Shown: positions 9,039-18,095 of the stretch, in pieces
Layout of the letters: every line of letters begins with the position of its first letter
Numbering within the stretch: the first letter of the stretch is position 1
From: Haladaptatus pallidirubidus
Lineage (GTDB): Archaea; Halobacteriota; Halobacteria; Halobacteriales; Haladaptataceae
Length of the DNA: 64,000 nt
Direction of reading: 5' to 3'
Assembly (NCBI RefSeq): GCF_020700235.1
Contig: NZ_CP085301.1
Span: 1,984,001 to 2,048,000 of the forward strand
Program-made: the position numbers and the translations under genes
Notes under the pieces: generated by a model
The model's input: only the letters and a program-made list of their open reading frames with translations
Database searches by the model: none
What the model was told of the DNA's origin: nothing

Positions 9039-9629
9039 ATGAGCACCGAACCGCAACATTCCGCACAAACTGGTGGAAACGATGACGACGCCGAAACCGA
9101 CGACGCACTCCGCGAGCGAATCGAACAGTTGGAGGGCGAACTCGCCGAGTTGAAAGCGAACGCCGACGACCAGAAGAAGATGACCGTCATCGCCACGAAA
9201 GGGACGCTCGATATGGCGTACCCGCCGCTCATCCTCGCCAGCACCGCCGCCGCGTTCGGGTGGGATGTGGTCGTCTTTCACACGTTCTGGGGACTCGACA
9301 TCCTCCACGAGGAGAAGTCCAAGAATCTCAAGCTCAGCGCGGTCGGCAATCCGAGCATGCCCATTCCGAACGCGCTGGCCGCGCTTCCCGGCATGGACTC
9401 CATGGCGACGAAGATGGTGAAAAAGAAAATCGAGCAGAACGGAACCGCGACCATCGAGGAACTCATCGACGTGTCGGTAGAGTCCGGCGTGGAACTGCAA
9501 GCCTGCCAGATGACGATGGAGTTGATGGAGTACGACGAAGACGAGTTCTACGACGGCGTCGTCTCCGGCGTCGGCGCGGCAACAGCCCTCGAACACATGG
9601 CCGACGCGGATATCCAACTGTTCGTTTGA
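9039..9629 (+). CDS. DsrE/DsrF-like sulfurtransferase (DsrE2 type)
   Basis: A 196-residue protein. Residues 1-50 are a polar, probably coiled-coil extension (ALRERIEQLEGELAELKA). The DsrE-like domain begins at KKMTVIATKGTLDMAYPPLI. A cysteine in VELQACQMTMELM near residue 155 matches the reactive cysteine of DsrE2/DsrE3 proteins, which exchange sulfur with TusA. The two genes are co-transcribed. The hydrophobic YPPLILASTAAAFGW segment resembles the membrane-associated type. It ends the sulfur locus. Confidence 0.88.
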   Translation: MSTEPQHSAQTGGNDDDAETDDALRERIEQLEGELAELKANADDQKKMTVIATKGTLDMAYPPLILASTAAAFGWDVVVFHTFWGLDILHEEKSKNLKLSAVGNPSMPIPNALAALPGMDSMATKMVKKKIEQNGTATIEELIDVSVESGVELQACQMTMELMEYDEDEFYDGVVSGVGAATALEHMADADIQLFV

Positions 9630-9891
9630 TCGAACCGGCTTTTGGCGGGGATATTATTAGTTGTTGACATCACCACAAAGCTTTTTATGGACATCGTCAT
9701 ATCGGGAACCAAGGTCGAATCATGACCACCTCTCTCCTTCACTGACCGGGCCGTAACGGGGCCGTTCTGCGCTCATCTTCGGATAGCCGCGGCTGTCGTC
9801 CCTGCTTCCCGGTTTTGTTCACGTCGAATAGCGCCGAGTGTCGATGTTCGACGCTCGTCTTATCAGAATACGTGCGGACGAAAAATCAAGT

Positions 9892-11247
9892 ATGCAATCA
9901 GGTTCAGCAATTATCGCACAACGGACGGATAGCGGAACAGCAGATGAGGCAACGACGAACGGCGGAGCAATGGGCAACAAAACTGCGAAGGGCGAAACGT
10001 CAGATACGGCGGAGATTCGGGCGCTCGCCGACGCGGCAGGGTACGACGTAGTCGGAGAGGTCACGCAGAATCGGGTCGAGGATTCGAAGTACCAGTTCGG
10101 ACGCGGCAAGGCCGAAACGCTGGCGGAGCGAGTGGAAACGAGCGACGCCGGGAACGTCATCTTTGACAACCCGCTTTCCCCACAGCAGACTTACGAACTC
10201 GGCGAACTGTGTCCCGATGGTACCGAAATCGTAGACCGCTACCGACTCGTTCTCGAAATATTTAGTCAGCAGGCCGGAACCCGCCGGGCGAAACTACAGG
10301 TCGAACTCGCGCGGTTACAGTACGAACTCCCGCGGGTGCGGGCCGAAATTCGCTTGGAAAAAGAAGTTGCGAACGAGCGTCGCTCGCGGAACGGACCCGG
10401 CGAGAAAGAAGACAGGCGCGTCACCGACATCAAAGACCGTATCGACCGCATCAAATCGAAACTCGATAGCCTCTCCGACGTCGGCGACCGGCGACGGGAA
10501 AAACGCAGGGATCAGGGGTTCGACCTCGTCGCTCTCGCGGGCTACACCAACGCCGGAAAATCGACGCTTTTGCGGCGACTGGCCGACGATATGGCGTTCG
10601 ACCCGAATACTCACGACGACCTTCACGAGAGCGCAGCGGCCGAGGACAGGCTGTTCAAGACGCTCGAAACGACGACCCGTCGAGCAGAGATTCAGGACCG
10701 AAGAACGCTCATCACGGATACGGTCGGCTTTATCAGCGACCTGCCTCACTGGTTGGTCAAATCGTTTGAAACGACGTTCACGGAGACGTACGAGGCCGAC
10801 CTCGTGCTTCTCGTCGCGGACGTGAGCGACCCGCTGACGGAACTGCGCGAGAAGCTCTATACCTCGCTCGATTTGCTCGACGGGGACGCGGAGCGAATCG
10901 TGACGGTTCTGAACAAGGCGGATCGCGTTTCCGATTCCGAACTGGCCGAACGAGTTTCGGGCGTATCCGACCTCGCGTTGAACCCAGTCGCCGTGAGCAC
11001 GACCGAAAACGACGGTATCGACGCGCTTCGGGAGCGAATCGCGGACGAACTTCCGGAGTGGGAGACCGACCGACTGACGCTCCCCAACACGGGTGAAACG
11101 ATGTCGCTCCTCTCGTGGTTGTACGACCACGCTCGCGTCGAGGCGGTGTGGTATCCGAGCGAGAGCGAGGAAGTCGTGGTCGAGTTCGCCGCGAATTCGG
11201 CGATAGCCGAGCGGGCGACGGTGAAAGCTGACGCGATTTCGGCGTAG
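9892..11247 (+). CDS. hflX: GTPase HflX
   Basis: A ribosome-associated GTPase of 451 residues. The N-terminal HflX domain includes KYQFGRGKAETLAE; a helical linker with ARLQYELPRVRAEI follows; then the G domain has GYTNAGKST (P-loop), DTVGF (G3) and NKAD (G4). I place the start at 9892 because the protein then opens MQSGSAIIAQRTDSG, like family members. A TATA-like CTTATCAG about 30 bases before it fits a leaderless message. In-frame ATGs further upstream (9838, 9844) would add a poorly conserved tail. HflX splits or rescues ribosomes under stress. Confidence 0.92.
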   Translation: MQSGSAIIAQRTDSGTADEATTNGGAMGNKTAKGETSDTAEIRALADAAGYDVVGEVTQNRVEDSKYQFGRGKAETLAERVETSDAGNVIFDNPLSPQQTYELGELCPDGTEIVDRYRLVLEIFSQQAGTRRAKLQVELARLQYELPRVRAEIRLEKEVANERRSRNGPGEKEDRRVTDIKDRIDRIKSKLDSLSDVGDRRREKRRDQGFDLVALAGYTNAGKSTLLRRLADDMAFDPNTHDDLHESAAAEDRLFKTLETTTRRAEIQDRRTLITDTVGFISDLPHWLVKSFETTFTETYEADLVLLVADVSDPLTELREKLYTSLDLLDGDAERIVTVLNKADRVSDSELAERVSGVSDLALNPVAVSTTENDGIDALRERIADELPEWETDRLTLPNTGETMSLLSWLYDHARVEAVWYPSESEEVVVEFAANSAIAERATVKADAISA

Positions 11248-11362
11248 TCGCGGTTCGAGCCTCCTCTCGAAACGCCTCCCTGAAATACCCACCAAATATT
11301 CATCACTGTCCCTCCCTTACGGCCTTTGATGCCCGGTAACACGGGTTTCGGGGAAGGGGAAT

Positions 11363-12079
11363 ATGAGCCACAATTCACCGTCAGCAACGCAGACGGATAG
11401 TCCGCCAGACCAGCGGCCGGTCGGCCAAGCCAGTCGTTCGGAGGCGAAAGACCAACTTCCGAGTCGGTTCGACTCGAAGCTGCGCGACGCCCTCGGAACG
11501 TCGCCGTTCATTCTGACGAAGTTCGACGCGTTCATGAACTGGGTTCGGGGGTCGTCCATGTTCGTGCTCCAGTTCGGCATCGCCTGCTGTAGCATCGAAA
11601 TGATGCACACCTACGCGGTCAAACACGATTTAGACCGCTTCGGTGCGGGCGTTCCGCGGGCGTCGCCGCGACAGGCCGACGTCATCATCGTGCCGGGAAC
11701 CATCGTCTCGAAGTTCGCGCCACGGATGAAACGAATTTACGACCAGATGCCGGAACCCAAGTTCGTCGTCAGCATGGGGTCGTGTACCTGCTCCGGTGGG
11801 CCGTTTCAGGAGGGATACAACGTCATCAAGGGGGCGGAGGAGGTCATCCCGTGCGACATCCACGTTCCCGGCTGTCCGCCGCGACCCGAGGCGCTCATCT
11901 ACGGCGTCGCCAAGTTGCAGGAACGAATCGCCCACGGGGAGGCCAGTCCGGTCGTCGTGAAGCCCTACGAACTGGAACAGTTCGGGGATTTGGAACGCGA
12001 CGAACTGGTGCAGTCGCTCGCCGACCAAATCGACGAGGATACCCTCGTCATGCGTTACAACTGGGTTGATTCACCGTGA
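11363..12079 (+). CDS. nuoB: NADH-quinone oxidoreductase subunit B-like
   Basis: A 238-residue NuoB homologue. The cysteines that bind cluster N2 are all present: the tandem pair in FGIACCSIEMM, one in GSCTCSGG and one in VPGCPPRPE. The first 45 residues are a polar extension. It is the first gene of a nuoB-nuoCD-nuoI run, overlapping nuoCD by four bases (GTGA). nuoA, which normally precedes it in haloarchaea, is missing; the upstream neighbour is hflX. Confidence 0.93.
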   Translation: MSHNSPSATQTDSPPDQRPVGQASRSEAKDQLPSRFDSKLRDALGTSPFILTKFDAFMNWVRGSSMFVLQFGIACCSIEMMHTYAVKHDLDRFGAGVPRASPRQADVIIVPGTIVSKFAPRMKRIYDQMPEPKFVVSMGSCTCSGGPFQEGYNVIKGAEEVIPCDIHVPGCPPRPEALIYGVAKLQERIAHGEASPVVVKPYELEQFGDLERDELVQSLADQIDEDTLVMRYNWVDSP

Positions 12080-13713
12080 GCGTACAGGAACAACTGGTAG
12101 ACGGCGACGAACTCGCCGACCTACTCGGCGAGCTCGTAATCGGGCGCGAAGACCATATGAACGCGCCCGCGTTCGTCATCCGTTCTGACGAGGTACAAGA
12201 CGCACTTACCATCCTGCGCGAGGAGGCCGGATTCGACCACCTCTCGTGCCTGACGGCCCAGCAGTACGACGACCGGTACGAGAGCATCTACCACCTCAAA
12301 AAGTACGACGACCCCCGACAGGAGGTGAGCATCGTCGTCCCGACCACCTCGGACGAACCGATAAGCCAGACGGCGGAGCCCGTGTACACGACCGCGAACT
12401 GGCACGAACGCGAGGCGTACGACCTCGTCGGTATCAGGTACGACGGCCATCCGGACATGCGTCGAATTCTGTTACCAGAAACGTGGCAGGGACACCCGCT
12501 CTCGCTCGATTACGACCAAAACCAACCGCAAGTCGTGTCGTTGGAAGAGCACCAGAACCCACTGTTGGAAGACCATGTCGGCGACGACGCCGACACCGTC
12601 TTCATCAACATCGGCCCGCACCACCCCGCCACGCACGGGGTTCTCCATCTGAAAACCGTTCTCGACGGCGAGCAGGTGCTCGACGTCGAACCCGACGTCG
12701 GCTATCTCCATCGCTGCGAGGAACAGATGGCCCAGTCGGGCAACTACCGTCACGAAATCATGCCGTACCCCGACCGGTGGGATTACACCGCGAACATGAC
12801 CAACGAGTGGGCGTACGCGCGGGCCATCGAAGACCTCGCGGATATCGACGTTCCCGATTACGCGAAGGTGCTCAGGACGCTCGGCGTCGAGCTCTCGCGG
12901 ATGGCGGGCCACTTCCTCGCCCTCGGAACGTTCGCGCTGGACGTGTACGGCGATTTCACCGCCATCTTCCAGTACGCGTTCCGCGACCGCGAGAAGGCCC
13001 AGAACATTCTGGAGGATTTGACCGGCCAGCGCATGATGTTTAACTACTTCCGCATCGGTGGCGTCATCTGGGATATTCCGGAACCGCGCGAGGAGTTTTT
13101 CGACAAGACGATGGATTTCGTGGACGAACTGCCACAGGCGCTCGAAGAGTACCACGACCTGCTCACGAACAACGAAATCTTCCAACTGCGGTGCGTCGGT
13201 ACGGGTGTGCTCGAGCCCGACGTTGCGAAACAGTACGGCGTCACCGGTCCGGTCGCTCGCGGTTCGGGCGTCGATTACGACATCCGCAGGGACGACCCCT
13301 ACGGCTACTACGACCAACTCGACTGGGACGTCGTCACGGAACCCGGATGTGACAATTTTTCGCGCGTGTTAGTTCGTCTCCGCGAAGTCGAGCAGTCGGC
13401 GCGCATCGTCGAGCAGTGCGTTCAACTGCTCGACGACTGGCCCGAAGACGACCGCGAACTCCAGTCGAACGTTCCCCGGACACTCAAACCGCCGATGGAC
13501 GCGGAGACGTATCGGGCGGTCGAAGCCGCGAAGGGTGAACTCGGGGTGTACATCCGCTCCGACAACACCTCCAAGCCAGCGCGATTCAAGATTCGAAGTC
13601 CGTGCTTCCACAACCTCTCCGCGCTTCCGGAGATGTCGAACGGCGAGATGGTGCCGGATTTAATCGCGTCGTTGGGAAGCCTCGACATCGTCCTGGGGAG
13701 TGTCGACCGATGA
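12076..13713 (+). CDS. nuoCD: NADH-quinone oxidoreductase fused subunits C and D
   Basis: A 545-residue fusion. The NuoC part (about 1-160) contains TANWHEREAYDLVGIRYDGHP. The NuoD part starts near GPHHPATHGVLHL and keeps the quinone-site histidine and the PYPDRWDY tyrosine region, as well as the C-terminal ASLGSLDIVLGSVDR. It starts with GTG at 12076, overlapping the nuoB stop. The segment around NMTNEWAYARAIEDLAD appears diverged from the usual haloarchaeal form, as expected for a paralogue. In a normal operon nuoH would follow, but here nuoI overlaps the end directly (ATGA). Confidence 0.93.
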   Translation: MSVQEQLVDGDELADLLGELVIGREDHMNAPAFVIRSDEVQDALTILREEAGFDHLSCLTAQQYDDRYESIYHLKKYDDPRQEVSIVVPTTSDEPISQTAEPVYTTANWHEREAYDLVGIRYDGHPDMRRILLPETWQGHPLSLDYDQNQPQVVSLEEHQNPLLEDHVGDDADTVFINIGPHHPATHGVLHLKTVLDGEQVLDVEPDVGYLHRCEEQMAQSGNYRHEIMPYPDRWDYTANMTNEWAYARAIEDLADIDVPDYAKVLRTLGVELSRMAGHFLALGTFALDVYGDFTAIFQYAFRDREKAQNILEDLTGQRMMFNYFRIGGVIWDIPEPREEFFDKTMDFVDELPQALEEYHDLLTNNEIFQLRCVGTGVLEPDVAKQYGVTGPVARGSGVDYDIRRDDPYGYYDQLDWDVVTEPGCDNFSRVLVRLREVEQSARIVEQCVQLLDDWPEDDRELQSNVPRTLKPPMDAETYRAVEAAKGELGVYIRSDNTSKPARFKIRSPCFHNLSALPEMSNGEMVPDLIASLGSLDIVLGSVDR

Positions 13714-14171
13714 TCGGCCTGCTCAAAGGGATGGCGACGACGATGAAACACGCGCTGGACGGTGAGACGTTCACGGTCGAATATCCCGACGTGCCGCCCG
13801 AGGTCAGCCCGCGCTTCCGCGGTATCCACAAGTTCAGTCAGGAGCGCTGTATCTGGTGTCGCCAGTGCGAGAACGTCTGTCCGAACGACACCATCCAAAT
13901 CGTGATGGACGACCAGCGAAACGGCGAGCAGTACAACCTCCACGTCGGACAATGCATCTACTGCCGACTCTGCGAGGAGGTCTGCCCCGTGGACGCGATT
14001 TTGCTCACCCAGAACTTCGAGTTCACGGGAGATACGAAAGACGATCTCGTCTACAACAAAGAACAGTTGAAGAACGTCCCCTGGTACAAAGACATCGACC
14101 CGCTCGAATCGCGCGAACCCGACAGGGGCGCGTGGATAGGCGAAGGCGAGGGGTCGGTGGATTATCAGTAA
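13710..14171 (+). CDS. nuoI: NADH-quinone oxidoreductase subunit I-like ferredoxin
   Basis: A 153-residue protein with two 4Fe-4S motifs, CIWCRQCENVCP and CIYCRLCEEVCP. These correspond to clusters N6a and N6b, which feed electrons to N2 in NuoB. The ATG at 13710 overlaps the nuoCD stop. The C-terminal LKNVPWYKDIDPLESREPDRG tail is the usual haloarchaeal form. No nuoJ-N follows; the next gene is convergent. Together B, CD and I would form only the hydrophilic quinone-connecting arm. Confidence 0.93.
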   Translation: MIGLLKGMATTMKHALDGETFTVEYPDVPPEVSPRFRGIHKFSQERCIWCRQCENVCPNDTIQIVMDDQRNGEQYNLHVGQCIYCRLCEEVCPVDAILLTQNFEFTGDTKDDLVYNKEQLKNVPWYKDIDPLESREPDRGAWIGEGEGSVDYQ

Positions 14172-15572
14172 TCAGGCGAACCGGTGTTTCACGCCGTAGT
14201 AAATCCGGCGGCGCTGGTACACCAGCTCGCCGACCAGCCATCCCAAAACGAGCAGAATGGCGAATATGGCGGCGATGAAGGCGTACTCGTTCATCCAGAT
14301 GGGGCGGATGAACGGCGTCGCTTGATCCCACACCTCGCCGTACTCTCGCATGTCGTCCTCGATGGCCGTTCCCGAGAACGTGTTGCCGAGGAGGACGGAC
14401 ATCTTCACGCGGTCGCCGGTTCCGGGATCGATGTTCGCGCTTCCCGACACTTGATACTCCCCGGTCGTTCCGTGATCTGCCATCGTCGGCCCATTCGAAC
14501 CGTCGCCGCTGGTGACGCGTTCGGCGTCGTAGGGAAGCCACGGCGAGTAGAACTCCCAGACGATTTCGCCTTCGGGCGTCACTTCGATGACGCGGTGGTT
14601 CGAGGAATCGGTGATGAGCGTGTTGCCGTTCGGTAGGCGGTCTGCGTCACGAGGCCAGTTGAACTTCTCCGAGGAACCCATCTCCCACGTCGATTCCCAG
14701 TCGCTGCCGCGTTTTTCGTACTCGACGATGCGGTGGTTCTCGGAGTCGGCGACGAGGATGGTCGGGTCGCCGGACTCGCTTTCGAGGTAGTCCGGGTTGT
14801 GCTGTTCCTGAAGCGTGTCGTAGTTGCCGTCCTCTCCGAGTTTCATCGTGACTTCCTTCGACTCGCGGTCGACGACGATGACTTCGTCCATGTTTCGCGG
14901 GTCGGCCATGTACTTGCCGGGGCCGATTTTGTCAACGTCGTTGACGTGCGTCCAGTCGTTGGTGTAGTCGCCACCGTCTTTCTTCTCGTAATGGCTGCGG
15001 AAGTACCACTCCCACGTGATTTCGTCGTCCTCCAAATCGTAGACGAACAATCGGTCGTCGTTCTGACCGGTGCTCTCGTTGTAGGCGCGCATGTTGGCGA
15101 CGAGCAACTGCGTGCCGTTGTTGATGAGGTCGATGTCGTGGGTGTCGTGGATTTCGAGGAACTGCTCCCATTCCTTTTCTTTCGTTTCGGGGTTGTACTC
15201 GTAGACGAGCGTACCGCCGCGCTGTGTCGAGGTGACGAGCAGGTTTCCGTTGTCCAGCGGGTCGACGTCGTAGAACCACGACGCGCCCTCTTTCGAGCCG
15301 TTGTGAACCCATTCGATGTTTCCGTTCGGGCCGACGGCGACGAGTCGGGCGGGTTTTTTCTTATTTCCTTGTCCTTGAAAGTGGTATCCCTGTACGCTGA
15401 TAACTGTCGTTCCGTTCGCGGGTTCTTCGATGGTTCCTTTGGTCAGATTCGATTCCTCTTGGTCGTAGGTTATCGCGGAGACGGCGGAGGGCGCGAGTAG
15501 AGAGACGACCAACAACAAGACGACTCCGCGCACGAGCCACGGCCGCGGCGGGAGTCGTTCCGTCCAGTCCAT
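14172..15572 (-). CDS. Membrane-anchored arylsulfotransferase-like beta-propeller protein
   Basis: A 466-residue exported protein of the ASST family. An N-terminal signal or anchor helix (GVVLLLVVSLLAPSAVSA) is followed by repeated propeller blades such as HNPDYLES, ADSENHRIVEYE, NWPRDADRLPNGNTLITDSSNHRV and GEIVWEF. A C-terminal helix (FAAIFAILLVLGWLVGEL-like) and a basic tail anchor it in the membrane. A TATA-like AAAATATAC lies about 29 bases before the ATG, giving a leaderless transcript separate from the upstream operon. The ASST propeller is clear, but whether it transfers sulfate or only binds a ligand cannot be decided. Confidence 0.85.
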   Translation of the reverse strand: MDWTERLPPRPWLVRGVVLLLVVSLLAPSAVSAITYDQEESNLTKGTIEEPANGTTVISVQGYHFQGQGNKKKPARLVAVGPNGNIEWVHNGSKEGASWFYDVDPLDNGNLLVTSTQRGGTLVYEYNPETKEKEWEQFLEIHDTHDIDLINNGTQLLVANMRAYNESTGQNDDRLFVYDLEDDEITWEWYFRSHYEKKDGGDYTNDWTHVNDVDKIGPGKYMADPRNMDEVIVVDRESKEVTMKLGEDGNYDTLQEQHNPDYLESESGDPTILVADSENHRIVEYEKRGSDWESTWEMGSSEKFNWPRDADRLPNGNTLITDSSNHRVIEVTPEGEIVWEFYSPWLPYDAERVTSGDGSNGPTMADHGTTGEYQVSGSANIDPGTGDRVKMSVLLGNTFSGTAIEDDMREYGEVWDQATPFIRPIWMNEYAFIAAIFAILLVLGWLVGELVYQRRRIYYGVKHRFA

Positions 15573-15730
15573 AAGCTATACTGGGCAACCTTCACTTTGT
15601 ATATTTTGTGTTTTCGTTACCATTTTCTAACCGCTGATTTCGGCGGCGTGGGACGGGGACGAAGTGAACAGTTAGGAAATCATTTTCTAAATAGGTTGGA
15701 ATAGTGATCATTCATCAGTATAAATCGGTG

Positions 15731-16597
15731 CTACACCACTCTCGCCAGCACGTCGAACTGGTGTGCGATGTACGTCAGTTCACCCCCTCCAACTTGCCGG
15801 TGGCGCGTTCCCAACCAGTCCGAGAACGCATCCGCGTCGATTTCCGAATGGCCGTCCAGGGAACTCCCAATCATCCCGAGGATGTGTTGGAGAAAGATCC
15901 CCTCGTCGGCGGGATACGACCCGTTTTCCGGATACACCACCCAGTCGGAACTCCCGACGGCGAGCAGTTCCGCCTCCCGCCGTCGAAATTCGGCGAGTAG
16001 TTTCCGCCCCGCTCTGCTCGTCCCTTCGCCGTCGTCGATGTGCCGGTGATACAGCTCCGCGACTCGCTCGTCCAGTTCGTGCGCCGGGTCGAACATCGTC
16101 CCTCCGTCGAACGTGATGGGGAAATAGCAGAGTCCGCCAGAGTCGAGCACCGAGCAGAACGCCGGAAGCGCCGATTCGAGGTCGAACAAGTCGGCGACTG
16201 CGTGTCCGACGAGGGCGTCCCACCGTCTGTCGGTTTTCCACGCAAATTCGACTGCGTCCGCGACTTCGAACCGAATCGTCATCGACCGGCCATTCTGTTT
16301 GCACTGGAGGTTGTCCCCATTTCGCTCGAACCCGCTCGCGAGCAACTGCGAGCGAGCGGTTCGGATATTTTTCGAACTTATATCCAACACGGTGTACTGC
16401 ACCCGATTCGGCAAACAGTCCCATGAGCGAAGGCGTTCTACCATCGTGCCGATTCCAGCCCCGATTTCGAGCAGTCGAACGGGTTCGGTGGAGTCGATCA
16501 ACGCGGAAAGTTCGCGCTCGAATCGGCGGAGTACCCGCCGATTCAGCGCCCGGTCGTCCACCGTTCGTTTCGTATCGAGATACTGTTGGAACGTCAT
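15731..16597 (-). CDS. Class I SAM-dependent methyltransferase of the pterin-type operon
   Basis: A 288-residue protein with a standard SAM site, RLLEIGAGIGTMVERL (motif I), and an acidic loop, VLDISSKNI. DALVGHAVADLF serves as the motif IV region. The start at 16597 overlaps the stop of the glycosyltransferase (ATGA) and yields MTFQQYLDTKRTVDD. It is the last gene of a four-gene chain with an MDR dehydrogenase, a PTPS homologue and a GT4 enzyme, so a small glycosylated metabolite is the likely methyl acceptor. This is inference from context. Confidence 0.85.
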   Translation of the reverse strand: MTFQQYLDTKRTVDDRALNRRVLRRFERELSALIDSTEPVRLLEIGAGIGTMVERLRSWDCLPNRVQYTVLDISSKNIRTARSQLLASGFERNGDNLQCKQNGRSMTIRFEVADAVEFAWKTDRRWDALVGHAVADLFDLESALPAFCSVLDSGGLCYFPITFDGGTMFDPAHELDERVAELYHRHIDDGEGTSRAGRKLLAEFRRREAELLAVGSSDWVVYPENGSYPADEGIFLQHILGMIGSSLDGHSEIDADAFSDWLGTRHRQVGGGELTYIAHQFDVLARVV

Positions 16598-17679
16598 TGT
16601 TCGGGTGAAACGGCACAACTTTCCACGATTTCTTTCAATAGCCGTTCAACCGACTCGGCCGCGTCGTCCCATCCCGGTTGAAGTTCGTACCGTTCACGCG
16701 CCGAGATGCTCATTCGTGCGAGTCGGCACCTATCGTCCCGGAGCGTGCGAACTGCATCGGCAATCGCGTCGGCGTCGTCGGGTGGAAGCAAAAACCCGTT
16801 TTCGTCGTCCGAGACGATTTCGCTCGCGCCGCCAGCCGTCGTCGCAATCGCGGGCAGACCGAACGCCATCCCCTCGAGGTAGACGAGACCGAAGCCCTCG
16901 TACAGCGACGGAACTGCGAGAACGTGGCTCCGAGCGAGCTGTCCGGCGACTGCCTCGTCCGACAGTCGGCCCGCAAACGACACCCTCTCGCGCAGTCCGA
17001 GTTCGTCGCGGAGACGACGAACTCGGGTCGCGTACTCTTCGTTCGATTCCGCGCCGATAACCATGAGGCGCCACTTTCCGGAAACGGACGAAAGGCCTCC
17101 GAGCAGAACGTGCAGCCCCTTTCTGGGGATGATGTTTCCGAGAAAAACGAGTCGAAGGGTGCCCTCGAAATTCGTATCAATCGACTGCACCGGCACGAAC
17201 CGCTCGAATCTGTCGCCTGCGGGAGGTGCCACTGCTGCCTTTCGGTCGTTTTCCTCCCACGAATCGAGCAGTTCGAAAACGGACCGTCGCGTCGTCTCGC
17301 TGTTGCAAACGACCCCATCGAGATGTCGAACGTAGTCGCGCTCAATCGCACGACAGCCGCAATTTTTCCACCTTGCTCGCGGTTCGTCTGACCGAAGATG
17401 GTGGACGATGGAGACGATTGGGGCGTCTATTCGACGGTTCGCCCGAATCAGCGACGGATGGCAGAGGTGGTCTTGGAAAAGTACGTCGAATCCCGAAAGT
17501 CGAGAGGGAAGCCCTCGCGAAAAATTGTGCAGGAGACTACGCCCGTACGACTCCCACGGAAGGCCGATGATTTCTATCGTGTGCCCTCGCTCACGCAATT
17601 TTTCGACCAGTTTTCTGTCGTACCGAAACCCACCAGAACGCCCCGAAAGCGAACCGTAGACGACGAATCCGAGATGCAT
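16594..17679 (-). CDS. Glycosyltransferase family 4
   Basis: A 361-residue GT-B-fold retaining glycosyltransferase. The N-terminal domain has the glycine-rich loop YGSLSGRSGGFRYDR. The C-terminal domain has FLGNIIPRKGLHVLL and the donor-binding pattern PSLYEGFGLVYLEGMAFGLP, containing the EGFGL..LEGMA acidic pair that binds the nucleotide sugar. The ATG at 17679 overlaps the stop of the PTPS gene (TGATG); a GTG one codon earlier is possible. Being locked between PTPS and a methyltransferase suggests that it glycosylates a pterin rather than a surface polymer. Confidence 0.9.
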   Translation of the reverse strand: MHLGFVVYGSLSGRSGGFRYDRKLVEKLRERGHTIEIIGLPWESYGRSLLHNFSRGLPSRLSGFDVLFQDHLCHPSLIRANRRIDAPIVSIVHHLRSDEPRARWKNCGCRAIERDYVRHLDGVVCNSETTRRSVFELLDSWEENDRKAAVAPPAGDRFERFVPVQSIDTNFEGTLRLVFLGNIIPRKGLHVLLGGLSSVSGKWRLMVIGAESNEEYATRVRRLRDELGLRERVSFAGRLSDEAVAGQLARSHVLAVPSLYEGFGLVYLEGMAFGLPAIATTAGGASEIVSDDENGFLLPPDDADAIADAVRTLRDDRCRLARMSISARERYELQPGWDDAAESVERLLKEIVESCAVSPEQ

Positions 17680-18095
17680 CACACTGACCGTTCGAAACTA
17701 GCCCCCGCGTCATTGTCTTCCTGTATTGCGACTTCGATTTCGATGATTTCCGGTGCGTCGATTTCGTCGAGAACGCGGTCACAGAACAGCCGCGAAAAAT
17801 GTTCGACGCTGGGGTTCACCCCTTCGAACTCCGGGAGGTCGTTCAGCGTCTCGTCTCGATAGTGGGCTATCGTGTTGTCCAACGACTCGCGCACTCGGTC
17901 GATGTCCACAAGATAGCCGAACTCGTTCAGCGATTCGCCCCGGAGATGAATCGTCACTCCGTACCGGTGGGAATGTAGTTCTCCCTCCGGGCCGGGGTTC
18001 GGAACTGTCAGGTAATGCTGTGCGACGAACGGTTTGGTAACGGTTACTTCGTACATGGTTCGGTATCTGTCTCGGATTAACTGTCGGTCAGTCAT
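17679..18095 (-). CDS. 6-pyruvoyltetrahydropterin synthase / QueD family protein, PTPS-III-like
   Basis: A 138-residue PTPS-fold enzyme. The three zinc histidines are present: one in FVAQHYL and two in ELHSHRYGV. In QueD the catalytic cysteine sits four residues before the first histidine of HxH; here that place is glutamate (EGELHSH). The same exchange defines PTPS-III enzymes, which make 6-hydroxymethyl-dihydropterin. NPSVEHFSRLF and a C-terminal IQEDNDAGASF complete the active site. The start at 18095 overlaps the dehydrogenase stop by eight bases; an internal ATG at 18056 (MYEVTVTKPF) matches the family beginning and may be the true start. Confidence 0.88.
   Translation of the reverse strand: MTDRQLIRDRYRTMYEVTVTKPFVAQHYLTVPNPGPEGELHSHRYGVTIHLRGESLNEFGYLVDIDRVRESLDNTIAHYRDETLNDLPEFEGVNPSVEHFSRLFCDRVLDEIDAPEIIEIEVAIQEDNDAGASFERSV

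Noticed and set aside
8721..9617. Minus-strand frame covering tusA and the DsrE-like gene
   Set aside because: The plus strand encodes two recognisable proteins with cysteine motifs; the antisense frame has none.
9722..9745. A 7-codon reading frame (MTTSLLH) after a TATA-like CTTTTTATGG in the gap before hflX
   Set aside because: Too short to separate from chance; no attenuator or conserved structure seen.
12472..13317. Long minus-strand frame inside nuoCD
   Set aside because: Antisense shadow of a highly conserved gene; no recognisable protein.
14733..15500. Valine- and aspartate-rich plus-strand frame opposite the ASST-like gene
   Set aside because: Mirror of the propeller repeats; the minus strand has signal peptide, repeats and anchor.
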